A program made the position numbers and the translations under genes. Positions 35,966 to 44,182 of a stretch of 64,000 nt of DNA are shown piece after piece. Position 1 is the first letter of the stretch, and every line of letters starts with the position of its first letter. Below the pieces are notes generated by a model. That model made no database searches. It was not told where the DNA came from and worked only from the letters and a program-made list of their open reading frames with translations. The DNA is taken from positions 4,360 through 68,359 of the forward strand of contig JBKHDM010000002.1 of NCBI GenBank assembly GCA_046541355.1, in the 5' to 3' direction. The DNA is from CAYZHV01 sp046541355. GTDB lineage: Bacteria > Spirochaetota > Spirochaetia > DSM-27196 > Alkalispirochaetaceae.

Positions 35966-36778
35966 GTGGTAAACCTCTACCTCGGTGGTGCGCCATACTA
36001 CGATCTCGATACGGTTACCTACGGGAGCGAGGATATCCGCTTCTACAGGCGCCAGGCGGATGAGCTTTCTCGCCCCCCTGAGAAGACCCGAATCCTCGAG
36101 CTCGCCTGCGGCACCGGCCGGGTCTCTATCCCCCTCGCCAGGGCGGGATACTCCGTAGTCGGACTCGATCTTTCCGAGGCGATGCTCCGCATCTTTCAGG
36201 ATAAGCTCGCCCGGCAGCCGGGAGGGGTGGGCTCCCGGGTCTCTGTCTACCACGGGGACATGGCGGACTTCGACCTACCCGGCCCCCCCTTTGACCTCAT
36301 TATCATTCCCTTTCGCGGATTTCAGGCTCTTGTGGAGACTGGAGACGCCATGAGCTGCCTCAACAGGATAAAACGCCACCTCGCACCGACGGGGGTGTTC
36401 ATCCTCGATATCTTCGCCGTAGCTCCCTTCAACCGGTGGCTCGACGATTTCCAGGAGCGCCTCGACTGGAAGCGGACGGACCCCGCCACAGGGCGATTGA
36501 TCACCCGGGCTCGGATCGCAGGGAGGTGCGATATCCGGCGGCAGGTAATTCACCCAACAACCATCTACTACGTAAGCCACCCGGACGGGAGGAGCGAGCG
36601 GATCGAGGACCACTTCTGTCTCCGTTACTACTTTCAGCACCAGATGGAGACGCTTCTCGTCGCCTCGGGCTTCGAGGTCCTCGCGGAGTACGGAGATTAC
36701 AGCGGGGCTCCCATCGGCGAGGGCGCAGAACAGCTGTTTGTCTGTCGTCACCTGCCGCGCCCGAAACTCCTCGGTTAG
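35966..36778 (+). CDS. class I SAM-dependent methyltransferase
   Basis: 270 residues if started at GTG 35966; the frame opens as far back as 35816, but the upstream part overlaps the promoter of the divergent ribA operon and is not family-like. A-P-Y-Y-D near residue 9 is the usual beginning of this methyltransferase type. SAM motif I is clear: I-L-E-L-A-C-G-T-G-R. V-V-G-L-D-L-S-E-A-M-L follows with the ribose-binding Asp. The last codons and the stop lie inside a 41-base tandem duplication (see repeat entry). The function within the surrounding pathway is open; it is divergent from the pterin-related operon. Confidence 0.8.
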   Translation: MVNLYLGGAPYYDLDTVTYGSEDIRFYRRQADELSRPPEKTRILELACGTGRVSIPLARAGYSVVGLDLSEAMLRIFQDKLARQPGGVGSRVSVYHGDMADFDLPGPPFDLIIIPFRGFQALVETGDAMSCLNRIKRHLAPTGVFILDIFAVAPFNRWLDDFQERLDWKRTDPATGRLITRARIAGRCDIRRQVIHPTTIYYVSHPDGRSERIEDHFCLRYYFQHQMETLLVASGFEVLAEYGDYSGAPIGEGAEQLFVCRHLPRPKLLG

Positions 36779-36844
36779 ACCGCCCGGTTCCTCCGCCCCG
36801 CCCGAAACTCCTCGGTTAGACCGCCCGGTTCCTCCGCCCCGCCC
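36758..36844. repeat. 41-base direct tandem duplication at the end of a methyltransferase gene
   Basis: Two copies with a period of 41 bases: the first begins near 36758 and the second near 36799, essentially identical. The first copy contains the last codons of the methyltransferase and its TAG stop, so the second copy repeats those codons and stop in the intergenic space. This looks like a recent slippage or replication duplication. Confidence 0.85.
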
Positions 36845-36997
36845 CTGCTCCTCGCGGTTTACCTTCTTTGGTCTTATTGCACGTATCATAGCGAGAATAT
36901 AATTCCTGTTACCCGATCTAAAAATAGGATAAAAAATAGTACAGCAGGCGAATCACAGCCATTGTGAATGGCCGGTATCCGGATTACACTCTAAGAC

Positions 36998-37705
36998 ATG
37001 TATATGCACATAACGTCCCTTATCCCCCCGGGAGTGATAACGGTACTCGCCTGGCTGTTACTCCCGGCGACGCTCCTCAGTGCGGGCGGGTCCGACGAAC
37101 AGCTTGCCGGAGGCGCGGCAGAGGTCACCGGAGGGAGGATCGACTACCTCGAGGGAGAGGTGACGGTAAACGGTGAGACCGCCGAGATCGGGACGCCCGT
37201 TGCAACCGGAGATCTCCTGGTGACAGGCGCCGCCTCGGTGGCGGATGTCGTGTTCGGCGGACAGAACATCTTTCGCCTCGATGAGCAGACCTCCGCCCAC
37301 CTCACCCTCGATCCGGGCCGGCAGGGTGTGCGCCTCGAGCGTGGCGCCTTTGCCGCGGTCTTTGACGAGCTGGTAACCGTCGGGGACGAGGAGGAGTCCC
37401 GATTTCTCCTGGAGACCAGGCACACCGTCGCCGGTGTGAGGGGTACAACCTTCTTTGTGAAGGTGGAGAGCGAGGACGCCACCTTCGTCTGCACCTGTCA
37501 CGGCTCCCTCAGATTGGACCCGCGATCCGGGGCCTCCCCCTTTACGGTAACCAACTACCGCCACGAGGCGTACCGCTTCCGCAGTTCCGGGGATCAGGCA
37601 GTGGTTGAGACCGAGGCGGACCTCTACCATACAACCGAAGAACTCAACCGCCTCGCCGAGCGGATCGGCGTCACCATCCCCTGGGGAGAGGCTCCTCCCC
37701 GGTGA
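36998..37705 (+). CDS. secreted FecR-domain protein
   Basis: 235 residues. Signal peptide of about 30 residues ending near L-L-S-A-G-G. The FecR domain spans about residues 45-165: G-R-I-D-Y-L-E-G-E-V-T-V-N-G, then T-G-D-L-L-V-T-G, and finally R-H-T-V-A-G-V-R-G-T-T-F, the last strand signature. No partner sigma factor or TonB receptor gene is near, so it is not an iron regulator in the FecIR sense; spirochaetes carry many such free-standing FecR proteins of unknown role. The 130 bases upstream are AT-rich compared with the neighbourhood and probably hold its promoter. Confidence 0.85.
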   Translation: MYMHITSLIPPGVITVLAWLLLPATLLSAGGSDEQLAGGAAEVTGGRIDYLEGEVTVNGETAEIGTPVATGDLLVTGAASVADVVFGGQNIFRLDEQTSAHLTLDPGRQGVRLERGAFAAVFDELVTVGDEEESRFLLETRHTVAGVRGTTFFVKVESEDATFVCTCHGSLRLDPRSGASPFTVTNYRHEAYRFRSSGDQAVVETEADLYHTTEELNRLAERIGVTIPWGEAPPR

Positions 37706-37798
37706 CCGACTCCCGAGGGGGGCAGCCTCCGGAGGGTAGCGGGGTGCGCTCGAATCGCCTTGCGGCCACCGGGGAGGGACGGTAGACTCTCACACGGT

Positions 37799-38281
37799 AT
37801 GAGAGAGATCAATAACCCCTTTGTCGACCACGAGGGATACCACTGCTTCGGCTGTGACCCGAACAACCGGTTCGGTCTGAAGATGCGGTTTATTGAGGAA
37901 GAGGAGCGGGTTGTCTCCCACTGGGAGCCGACAGCCTCCTACCAGGGGTTTACCGATGTGCTCCACGGTGGTATTCAGGCAACCCTCATGGATGAGCTCG
38001 CGAGCTGGTATGTTTTCGTTAAGCTGAAGACCTCGGGGATGACCGAACGCCTCGAGGTCCGCTTCAACACTCCGGTCTATATCAGCGGCGGCACCGTCAC
38101 CGTAACCGCAGAGCTTGTCGATCAGGAGCGCCGAAAAGCACGGGTCCGCCTTGCGGTCTACCAGGGGGATGGAGAGGCTAAGAGCGAAGGGGAGTGCATC
38201 TACACTATCTTTCCCGAGCCTCTCGCCCGGAGGAAGCTCAACTATCCCGGGTATGAGGCGTTTCTACCCTCGGAACATTGA
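37799..38281 (+). CDS. PaaI-type hotdog thioesterase
   Basis: 160 residues from ATG 37799. The N-terminus has a small Cys pair (H-C-F-G-C-D-P-N-N-R-F-G-L), typical of one thioesterase subgroup. The core hotdog motif L-H-G-G-I-Q-A-T-L-M-D-E follows at about residue 59, with the catalytic Asp/Glu at its end, and R-F-N-T-P-V-Y later. Such enzymes hydrolyse acyl-CoA or aromatic acyl-CoA thioesters in the cytoplasm. The ribosome site is weak. It lies just ahead of the lyxose isomerase gene. Confidence 0.85.
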   Translation: MREINNPFVDHEGYHCFGCDPNNRFGLKMRFIEEEERVVSHWEPTASYQGFTDVLHGGIQATLMDELASWYVFVKLKTSGMTERLEVRFNTPVYISGGTVTVTAELVDQERRKARVRLAVYQGDGEAKSEGECIYTIFPEPLARRKLNYPGYEAFLPSEH

Positions 38282-38295
38282 GGCTTCCTGGTCGT

Positions 38296-38323
38296 TTGCA
38301 AACCGGGCTAACCGGGTTACAAT
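38296..38323 (+). promoter_or_regulatory. promoter of the D-lyxose isomerase gene, possibly leaderless
   Basis: TTGCAA (38296-38301), a 16-base spacer and TACAAT (38318-38323). Transcription would start about 38330, only a few bases ahead of the ATG at 38334, and no ribosome site is visible. Confidence 0.5.
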
Positions 38324-38333
38324 CCTCTACTGT

Positions 38334-39002
38334 ATGAAACGAAGCACCCTCAATGAGATCATCAGAGACGCTGAGGCGTTCTTTGAGAGGTTCGGATTCA
38401 AGCTCCCGCCCTGGGCGCGATGGAAGCCGGAGGATTGGAAGAAGATCGGCCCCGACCACCGGGAGATCGTGGAGAACATGCTCGGCTGGGATGTGACCGA
38501 CTTTAATCTCGGCACCTTCGAAAAGCGGGGCCTGGTTCTGTTCACCCTTCGCAATGGGAAACTGGAAAAAAAAGACAAGCCCTACGCCGAGAAGATCATG
38601 ATCGTCGGCGTCAACCAGGAAACTCCCTATCACTTCCACTGGCAGAAGATGGAGGATATCATCAACCGTGGCGGGGGCACCCTGGTTCTCGAGCTGTCAA
38701 AGTCTGACAAGGACGAAGGGCTCTCGGATGAGCCGTTTACGGTGCAGGTCGACGGGGTTACCCGTCAGTTTGACCGGCCCGGCCGCCTTGAGCTGAACCC
38801 CGGAGAGAGTGTCACCCTTCCCCCCTACCTCTATCACCGCTTCTGGGCGGAGGGAGACCGGGTTCTCACCGGCGAGGTGAGCATGGTCAACGATGACAAC
38901 AGCGATAACCGCTTTCTCGAGCCCCTGCCACGGTTTCCGCAGATCGAGGAGGACGAGGCTCCCTACCGGCTTCTGGTTTCGGAGTACCCTTCCCTACCCT
39001 GA
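38334..39002 (+). CDS. D-lyxose isomerase
   Basis: 222 residues, the usual length. It is a cupin with the metal site in Y-H-F-H-W-Q-K-M-E-D-I-I-N-R-G-G-G and a later His in L-Y-H-R-F-W. These match the D-lyxose isomerases that interconvert D-lyxose and D-xylulose and often D-mannose and D-fructose. The start at 38334 is supported by the family N-terminus (M-K-R-S-T-L-N-E-I-I) and the promoter directly upstream. It leads a run with a PfkB kinase and mannitol-1-phosphate dehydrogenase, which fits a mannose/fructose/mannitol role better than a lyxose one. Confidence 0.9.
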   Translation: MKRSTLNEIIRDAEAFFERFGFKLPPWARWKPEDWKKIGPDHREIVENMLGWDVTDFNLGTFEKRGLVLFTLRNGKLEKKDKPYAEKIMIVGVNQETPYHFHWQKMEDIINRGGGTLVLELSKSDKDEGLSDEPFTVQVDGVTRQFDRPGRLELNPGESVTLPPYLYHRFWAEGDRVLTGEVSMVNDDNSDNRFLEPLPRFPQIEEDEAPYRLLVSEYPSLP

Positions 39003-39016
39003 GGAGCGGGCACGGC

Positions 39017-40213
39017 ATGGAACCGATCATAAACGGCGTTGGCTGCTCCCTGGTGGATTATCTGTACACCGGCATCGACTTCGGCGCCGGCCGCCTCGAA
39101 AAGTACCGCTCCCGTTCCCCCGGGGACGGTGGCATCGAGCCGGGGGCGCTTGTCTTTGCAGATCGCTTCGGGGAGTTCTGCGGGGAGGATTACCTCGACG
39201 CCCTCGCGGCGATAACCGGGGAGAGGGAGCCGGCCTCGAGTAATCTCGGAGGTCCTGCGATCGTGCCCCTGGTTCACGCGGCGCAGCTGCTTGCTCCCGA
39301 GGGGGGCGTGGTCCGCTATTTCGGCGTGAGAGGGGACGACTCCATCGGGGAGACCCTCGCCGGCTACGTTGAGCGCACTCCGGTGGAGACCTCCGGCTAT
39401 GAGGTGATCCCCGGGGTCACCCCCTTTACTTACGTTTTGTCCGACCCGAGCTACGACAACGGCCAGGGAGAGCGGGCGTTCATCAACAATATTGGTGCTG
39501 CCTACCAGATGGACCCTGACCGGGTGCCCCCGGAGTTCTTTGACGCCCCGATTCTCCTGTACGGCGGAACCGCCCTGGTCCCCAATCTCCACGCCCGTCT
39601 CGAGGAGCTGCTGCTCCGGGGCCGGGGGGCGGGGGGGCTTAACGTGGTCGCCACGGTCTACGACTTCTACAACGAGTCGAGAAATCCGGGAGGCAGGTGG
39701 CCTCTGGGAAGCGGTGACGAGAGCTACGGTTATGTGGACCTGCTGATCACCGACCATGTGGAGGCGTGTCGCCTCTCGGGGGCCGGGGACGCCCGGGGAG
39801 CGATAGAGTTCTTTCGGGACTCAGGGGTCGGGGCGGTGATCATCACCCACGGGGCCGAGAGTCTCCACCTCTGGGCGGGGGAGGAGAGCAGGTTCCTCTC
39901 GGTGGGCCCGATTATGCTTCCGGTCTCGGAGAAGGTCGGCTCACAACTCGCCGCAGGCGCCGGGGCCGCCGGGGACACCACCGGCTGCGGTGACAACTTT
40001 TGCGGCGGCGTTCTCTACGCCCTTGCCCAGCAACGTCTCACCAAGAGCTCGGAGAAGTACGATCTGATCGACGCCTCTCGCTGGGGTGTGGTCTCGGGAG
40101 GATACACCTGCTTCTATCTGGGAGGTACCTACTTCGAGGAGCGTCCGGGGGAGAAACGGGACAACCTCGCCCCCTACTATGAGGCGTATCGTGGCCAGAT
40201 CTCTCTCACCTGA
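39017..40213 (+). CDS. PfkB-family carbohydrate kinase
   Basis: 398 residues, longer than typical ribokinases (about 310). It begins G-V-G-C-S-L-V-D-Y-L, as in the family, and carries the C-terminal signature as G-D-T-T-G-C-G-D-N-F, with Cys replacing the usual Ala next to the catalytic Asp. A G-G-P-A segment near residue 77 takes the place of the family's G-G-N-A-A. It phosphorylates a sugar with ATP. The isomerase before it and the mannitol-phosphate dehydrogenase after it suggest fructose as substrate, but adenosine kinase-like enzymes share this length. GAGGAG is about ten bases ahead of the start. Confidence 0.83.
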   Translation: MEPIINGVGCSLVDYLYTGIDFGAGRLEKYRSRSPGDGGIEPGALVFADRFGEFCGEDYLDALAAITGEREPASSNLGGPAIVPLVHAAQLLAPEGGVVRYFGVRGDDSIGETLAGYVERTPVETSGYEVIPGVTPFTYVLSDPSYDNGQGERAFINNIGAAYQMDPDRVPPEFFDAPILLYGGTALVPNLHARLEELLLRGRGAGGLNVVATVYDFYNESRNPGGRWPLGSGDESYGYVDLLITDHVEACRLSGAGDARGAIEFFRDSGVGAVIITHGAESLHLWAGEESRFLSVGPIMLPVSEKVGSQLAAGAGAAGDTTGCGDNFCGGVLYALAQQRLTKSSEKYDLIDASRWGVVSGGYTCFYLGGTYFEERPGEKRDNLAPYYEAYRGQISLT

Positions 40214-40219
40214 ATCGGC

Positions 40220-41431
40220 ATGAGCTCACCAAAGCGGTTGGTCCAGTTCGGTGCGGGAAACATCGGGCGCTCCTTTGTGGGGCAGATTTTCGGCCGAAAC
40301 GGCTGGGAGGTGGTCTTCGTCGATGTGGACCGTCCCCTGATCGAAGCGCTCAACCGGGACAACGCGTACCAGGTTGTGGTACGCCACCCCGACGGACGGG
40401 AAGAGCGCATTACGGTTCCCGGTGTCCGGGGGGTGGACGCGAGGGACGATAGAGCTGTGGCGGCGGAACTCGAGGCTACCGACTACGTCGCGACCTCCGT
40501 GGGAGCAGGCTCTATTTCCCACGTTGCCGCCCCCCTCGCCCGGGAGTCCCTGCGACGATGGCAGCAGGAGCCGGGACGGATGCCCTTTGACCTGATCCTC
40601 GCAGAAAACATCCACGACGGAGCAGCGCTCCTTCGTAAACTCCTGCTCGCCGAGCTGCCCGCAGGCGCAGACCCGTCGATGCTTCCAGCTATTGTCGAGT
40701 GCAGCGTCGGCAAGATGGTGCCCCTCATCCCGGCGTCCCTCCGGGAGCGGGAGCCGACCACCGTATACGCCGAGGCGTACAACACCCTTATCGTCGACAG
40801 GCGCACCTGGCGCCATGAGATCCCGGATATCCCGCAGCTCGCCCCGGTAGCAAGGATCGAGGCGTACGTCGACCGTAAGCTCTTTGTTCACAACATGGGC
40901 CACGCCGCGGTCGCCTACCTCGGCCACATCAGAAAGGGCGAGGCAAGACAGCTGTGGGAGCTCCTCGAGGAGCCTCAGCTCCTCGAGGAAGCGCGGGAGG
41001 CTATGGAGTGCTCCGCCGACGCCCTCGCGGCTGCCTACCCGGAGGAGCTCGATCGGGAGGAGCTGAGCGCCCACATCGAGGACCTGCTCTACCGCTTTTC
41101 CAACCGCGCCCTCGGGGACACCGTCTATCGGGTAGGCCGCGACCTCAAGCGTAAGCTCGGTCCCTCGGACCGGATTGTCGGAGCGTTGAGACTCGCGGAG
41201 AGACATCATATCCGGTCCGAGGCGATCCTCCGGGTCTACGCCGCGGCCCTCCAGTTTCGGGCGGGGGACGAGGCGGGGGACCTCTATCCCGGGGACAGGG
41301 AGTTCCACCGCCGCCTCGCCTCAGAAGGGGTCGATTACGCCCTCAGGGAGGTCTCGGGAGTGCGCCGGGAGGAGCCTCTCTACCGGAAGCTCCACACGGC
41401 GATCCGAGGAGTTGCTCCTACCGACGGTTGA
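40220..41431 (+). CDS. mtlD: mannitol-1-phosphate 5-dehydrogenase family protein
   Basis: 403 residues, close to MtlD length (about 380). The N-terminal nucleotide fold starts Q-F-G-A-G-N-I-G-R-S-F-V-G, diagnostic of MtlD. The catalytic region has K-L-F-V-H-N-M-G-H-A-A-V-A-Y-L-G, with the Lys and His of polyol dehydrogenases. It interconverts fructose 6-phosphate and mannitol 1-phosphate with NAD. It starts seven bases after the PfkB kinase, so fructose 6-phosphate made by that kinase is a plausible substrate. No mannitol PTS gene is present, so it may make mannitol, for example as a compatible solute, rather than degrade it. Confidence 0.88.
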   Translation: MSSPKRLVQFGAGNIGRSFVGQIFGRNGWEVVFVDVDRPLIEALNRDNAYQVVVRHPDGREERITVPGVRGVDARDDRAVAAELEATDYVATSVGAGSISHVAAPLARESLRRWQQEPGRMPFDLILAENIHDGAALLRKLLLAELPAGADPSMLPAIVECSVGKMVPLIPASLREREPTTVYAEAYNTLIVDRRTWRHEIPDIPQLAPVARIEAYVDRKLFVHNMGHAAVAYLGHIRKGEARQLWELLEEPQLLEEAREAMECSADALAAAYPEELDREELSAHIEDLLYRFSNRALGDTVYRVGRDLKRKLGPSDRIVGALRLAERHHIRSEAILRVYAAALQFRAGDEAGDLYPGDREFHRRLASEGVDYALREVSGVRREEPLYRKLHTAIRGVAPTDG

Positions 41432-42067
41432 GGGTGCGCCGGCCGCGTCGAAGCGCCGGTCCCGGGGCAAAGCGGTGGAGGAGAATCTCCCGGGAAAACT
41501 CCTGGAGCTTTTCGATCGTCTTGTACTCGGGATCAAGGGTGGCGGCGACCTCCTCGAGGAGGACGAAGCTCTTGAGGATGTAACTCAGATTGAGGGGGAC
41601 CTTTATGCCGAACTCGCTGAGAACGAGAATCAGCTCGGTAATCCGGTCGACCACCACTGTGGCCTCAGCGGACGGGAGGGTGTGATTACGGAGGAACTCG
41701 CTCATCCTCGTTCCCTCGACGTAATCGAGGGTGGCCACGTTTGCCCCACAGAGCTGGTCGTAGACGTTGGGAACATAGATGTTCGGATTGTCGAGAAAGT
41801 AGCGTCGGAATCTCTGGATGTTGAGACGCTCCCGCCTGAAGTCGAGCTCCCGCTTGATCTGCCGCTCGAGCTCCTCGAGGACGCACCGCGCCTTCCGGGG
41901 GAGGGGCAGCTCGTAGAGACGCTCGTCGCCGCTCTCACGGCTCGCCTTCCGCCTCGCCCTGAGGCGGTTGGTAAAGGCGACATGGCGCAGAACCTCTCCA
42001 AAGCGGTAGTTGGCGAGGACCGACAGAATCTCGGGATACCGGCACTGGTTAGAAATGGTCGTGGTTT
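41418..42067 (-). pseudogene. ABC1/UbiB-like kinase remnant with both catalytic blocks deleted
   Basis: The minus-strand frame is open for over 200 codons but has no start codon near its beginning. It reads as three separate pieces of one ABC1 (AarF/UbiB) protein joined together. The N-terminal piece is R-Y-P-E-I-L-S-V-L-A-N-Y-R-F-G-E-V-L. The middle piece is I-K-R-E-L-D-F-R-R-E, followed by V-P-N-V-Y and T-L-D-Y-V-E-G-T-R. The C-terminal piece includes I-L-K-S-F-V-L-L-E-E-V. Missing are the K-x-G-Q motif and the Lys-bearing N-lobe (about 200 residues), and the catalytic loop with D-P-H-P-G-N and the metal-binding Asp (about 100 residues). It cannot be an active kinase. It ends 14 bases into the mtlD stop region, convergent with that gene. 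Confidence 0.7.
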
Positions 42068-42177
42068 CACCTGAGACAAAAGGATAGCATCTTCGCCGCC
42101 GGCGGTGTATCTCCGCTGTTCAGGCGCGCTTCTGGTTGTCTCGCCGGGCGTCGCCGGGATACTCTAGAAGGGAAACC

Positions 42178-43164
42178 ATGAGAGAAGCGGAACAGCAGCG
42201 TGAGCAGGACCGGGACGGCGGCCACCACGGCCGGGACGGCCACGATCACCCGGGTCACCACCATACCGGTCATCACGAGGACCACCATCATCACCATCAC
42301 ATCGGCGGATCGATAGGCGTAGCCTTTGGCCTCAACCTCTTTTTCGCGGTTGTGGAGCTCGTCGGGGGCATCCTCACCAACTCCGTGGCAATCCTTTCCG
42401 ATGCGGTTCACGATCTCGGTGACGCTGCGACCCTCGGGATCTCCTGGTATCTGGAGACCCTCTCCACAGGTAAGCGGACCGGCCGGCTCACCTACGGGTT
42501 TAGACGCTACAGCCTGCTCGGCGCCCTGATGAACGGGATCATCCTTCTGGTAGGCTCCCTGGTCATTATTATCGAGGCGGTGCCCCGGCTCCTCACCCCG
42601 GAGCGTGTGGAGCCGGTCGGTATGATCGGCCTCGCCCTCCTTGGACTCCTCATCAACGGCGTTGCGGTCCTGCGACTGCGCAAGGAGGAGAGCACAAACA
42701 GCCGGATGGTGATGCTCCACCTCTTTGAGGATCTCCTCGGTTGGGCCGCGGTGCTCGTCGGTTCGATTCTCATCCTTTTCTTCGGATTTCTCTGGCTCGA
42801 CCCGATACTCTCCCTCGGGGTAACCCTTTTTATCCTGATAAAGGCGACTCCCCGACTCCTGGAGGCGGGCAGACTCTTTATGCAGTACGCCCCGCCCCAG
42901 ATCGATCTCGACAAGCTCGCAGAGCAGATGGAGAGCCATCCGGAGATTTCGGCTGTCCACGACCTGCACATCTGGTCCCTCGACGGACGCTATACCCTCC
43001 TTACCGCCCACACCGTGCTCAGCCACCAGAGCGCCTCCATAACCCTCGAAAGGGTGGATCAGCTCCGCAGGGAGTTAAAGGCTCAACTCAAAGAGATAGG
43101 CATCGACCACGCTACCCTGGAGTTCGAGGGATCCGAAGCTGCCTGTGAGGGGTGCGATCTGTGA
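42178..43164 (+). CDS. cation diffusion facilitator (CzcD-like zinc exporter)
   Basis: 328 residues from ATG 42178, with GAAGGGA ahead. The first 40 residues are extremely His-rich (runs of H-H-H-H-H and H-D-H), a likely cytoplasmic metal sponge. Six transmembrane helices follow, with the metal-site signature S-D-A-V-H-D-L-G-D in helix 2 and the matching H-L-F-E-D-L-L-G-W in helix 5. The cytoplasmic ferredoxin-like C-terminal domain contains H-D-L-H-I-W. It exports Zn2+ or a similar cation in exchange for protons. Confidence 0.93.
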   Translation: MREAEQQREQDRDGGHHGRDGHDHPGHHHTGHHEDHHHHHHIGGSIGVAFGLNLFFAVVELVGGILTNSVAILSDAVHDLGDAATLGISWYLETLSTGKRTGRLTYGFRRYSLLGALMNGIILLVGSLVIIIEAVPRLLTPERVEPVGMIGLALLGLLINGVAVLRLRKEESTNSRMVMLHLFEDLLGWAAVLVGSILILFFGFLWLDPILSLGVTLFILIKATPRLLEAGRLFMQYAPPQIDLDKLAEQMESHPEISAVHDLHIWSLDGRYTLLTAHTVLSHQSASITLERVDQLRRELKAQLKEIGIDHATLEFEGSEAACEGCDL

Positions 43165-43231
43165 CCCCCTCGCCGGGATGACTGGAAACCACGGGCGCGG
43201 TGGTGTATCGTCTTAGAGCAAGGAGTAAGGG

Positions 43232-44182
43232 ATGAAACTACGAGCGCTGCTTCTGTTGGCCTCCGTGGCTCTGCTGACCGCCTGTGACGTGATCGTCTTT
43301 TTTGACGGAGGCTCCGGTCTCGACTCCGCCGAGGAGTACTATAACGCCTCCGCCGGAGAGGGCTATCTCTATCAAGTCTCCAGCGGCTCCGGGAGCGGCG
43401 ATGTCTGGGTCGTGGGACAGGAGTTCAGCGAGGGTCTCGGCCTTGGAGATGTCGACTTTGTCGTCACCATGGCGCCGGCGGGAAGCGGCAGCGGTCTCGA
43501 CGCCTACACCCTTGCCGGCGTGACCGATTTCCAGCCCTCCGGGGGCGGTGGCTCCTACACCGTCTACACCGCGGGGCTGCCCGTGGGAGACTACGCAGAT
43601 ATCTACCGGATCGGCCACGTGTTTCCCAGCTCCTTCGATAACAGAGCAGACTACTCCCTGGACTTTACAGACCGCTACGGCTCAGTCTCCTACACCCTCT
43701 CGCCGGTCGCGGACCGGACGGTAGAGGGCACCAGCTACGCAGCGGTGATCCGGGTAAACGCCTCGGTCACAAACTCCGGAAGCTCCACCATCAACGGCGA
43801 CGGCACATTCTACTACGCCGACGGGGTCGGCCTCATCGAGGCGAGCTACGAGACCGACGCCGGAGAGACGATTACCTTTGAGCTGAAGCGACGGGAAACC
43901 TTTCAAGAGAAGACCGACCTCTCAGGCAGGGTCGACGTGAGCTTGACCAGCGCCGACCGGCCGCGGGTAACCGTTGGCTGGGCCAACATCGGCATCTGGG
44001 ACCCCGTGGAGAGCGGGGATTTCTACAATCTCTTTTTCTACGGCCCCTCCATCGGTCTGTCCATCGGCTACGACCCGGATAATGACGAACGGCTCGAATA
44101 CGGACTCTCAGGAAGCGCCTCCGACCCTCGGACCGACATCCTGACAAACCTCTCTCTCACCGATCGCTATGATATCGACTAG
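43232..44182 (+). CDS. putative lipoprotein of unknown function
   Basis: 316 residues. A signal peptide ends in a clear lipobox, L-T-A-C, at about residue 18, so the protein should be lipid-anchored. The rest is rich in Gly, Ser, Tyr and Asp with alternating hydrophobic residues, as in beta-rich surface proteins, and has no motif I know. The 3' end overlaps the oppositely oriented epimerase gene by 26 bases. Confidence 0.75.
   Translation: MKLRALLLLASVALLTACDVIVFFDGGSGLDSAEEYYNASAGEGYLYQVSSGSGSGDVWVVGQEFSEGLGLGDVDFVVTMAPAGSGSGLDAYTLAGVTDFQPSGGGGSYTVYTAGLPVGDYADIYRIGHVFPSSFDNRADYSLDFTDRYGSVSYTLSPVADRTVEGTSYAAVIRVNASVTNSGSSTINGDGTFYYADGVGLIEASYETDAGETITFELKRRETFQEKTDLSGRVDVSLTSADRPRVTVGWANIGIWDPVESGDFYNLFFYGPSIGLSIGYDPDNDERLEYGLSGSASDPRTDILTNLSLTDRYDID

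Noticed and set aside
42178..42300. His-codon-rich repeat at the start of the cation exporter gene as a DNA repeat or regulatory element
   Set aside because: It encodes the cytoplasmic His-rich tail common in CDF exporters and shows no regular DNA period.
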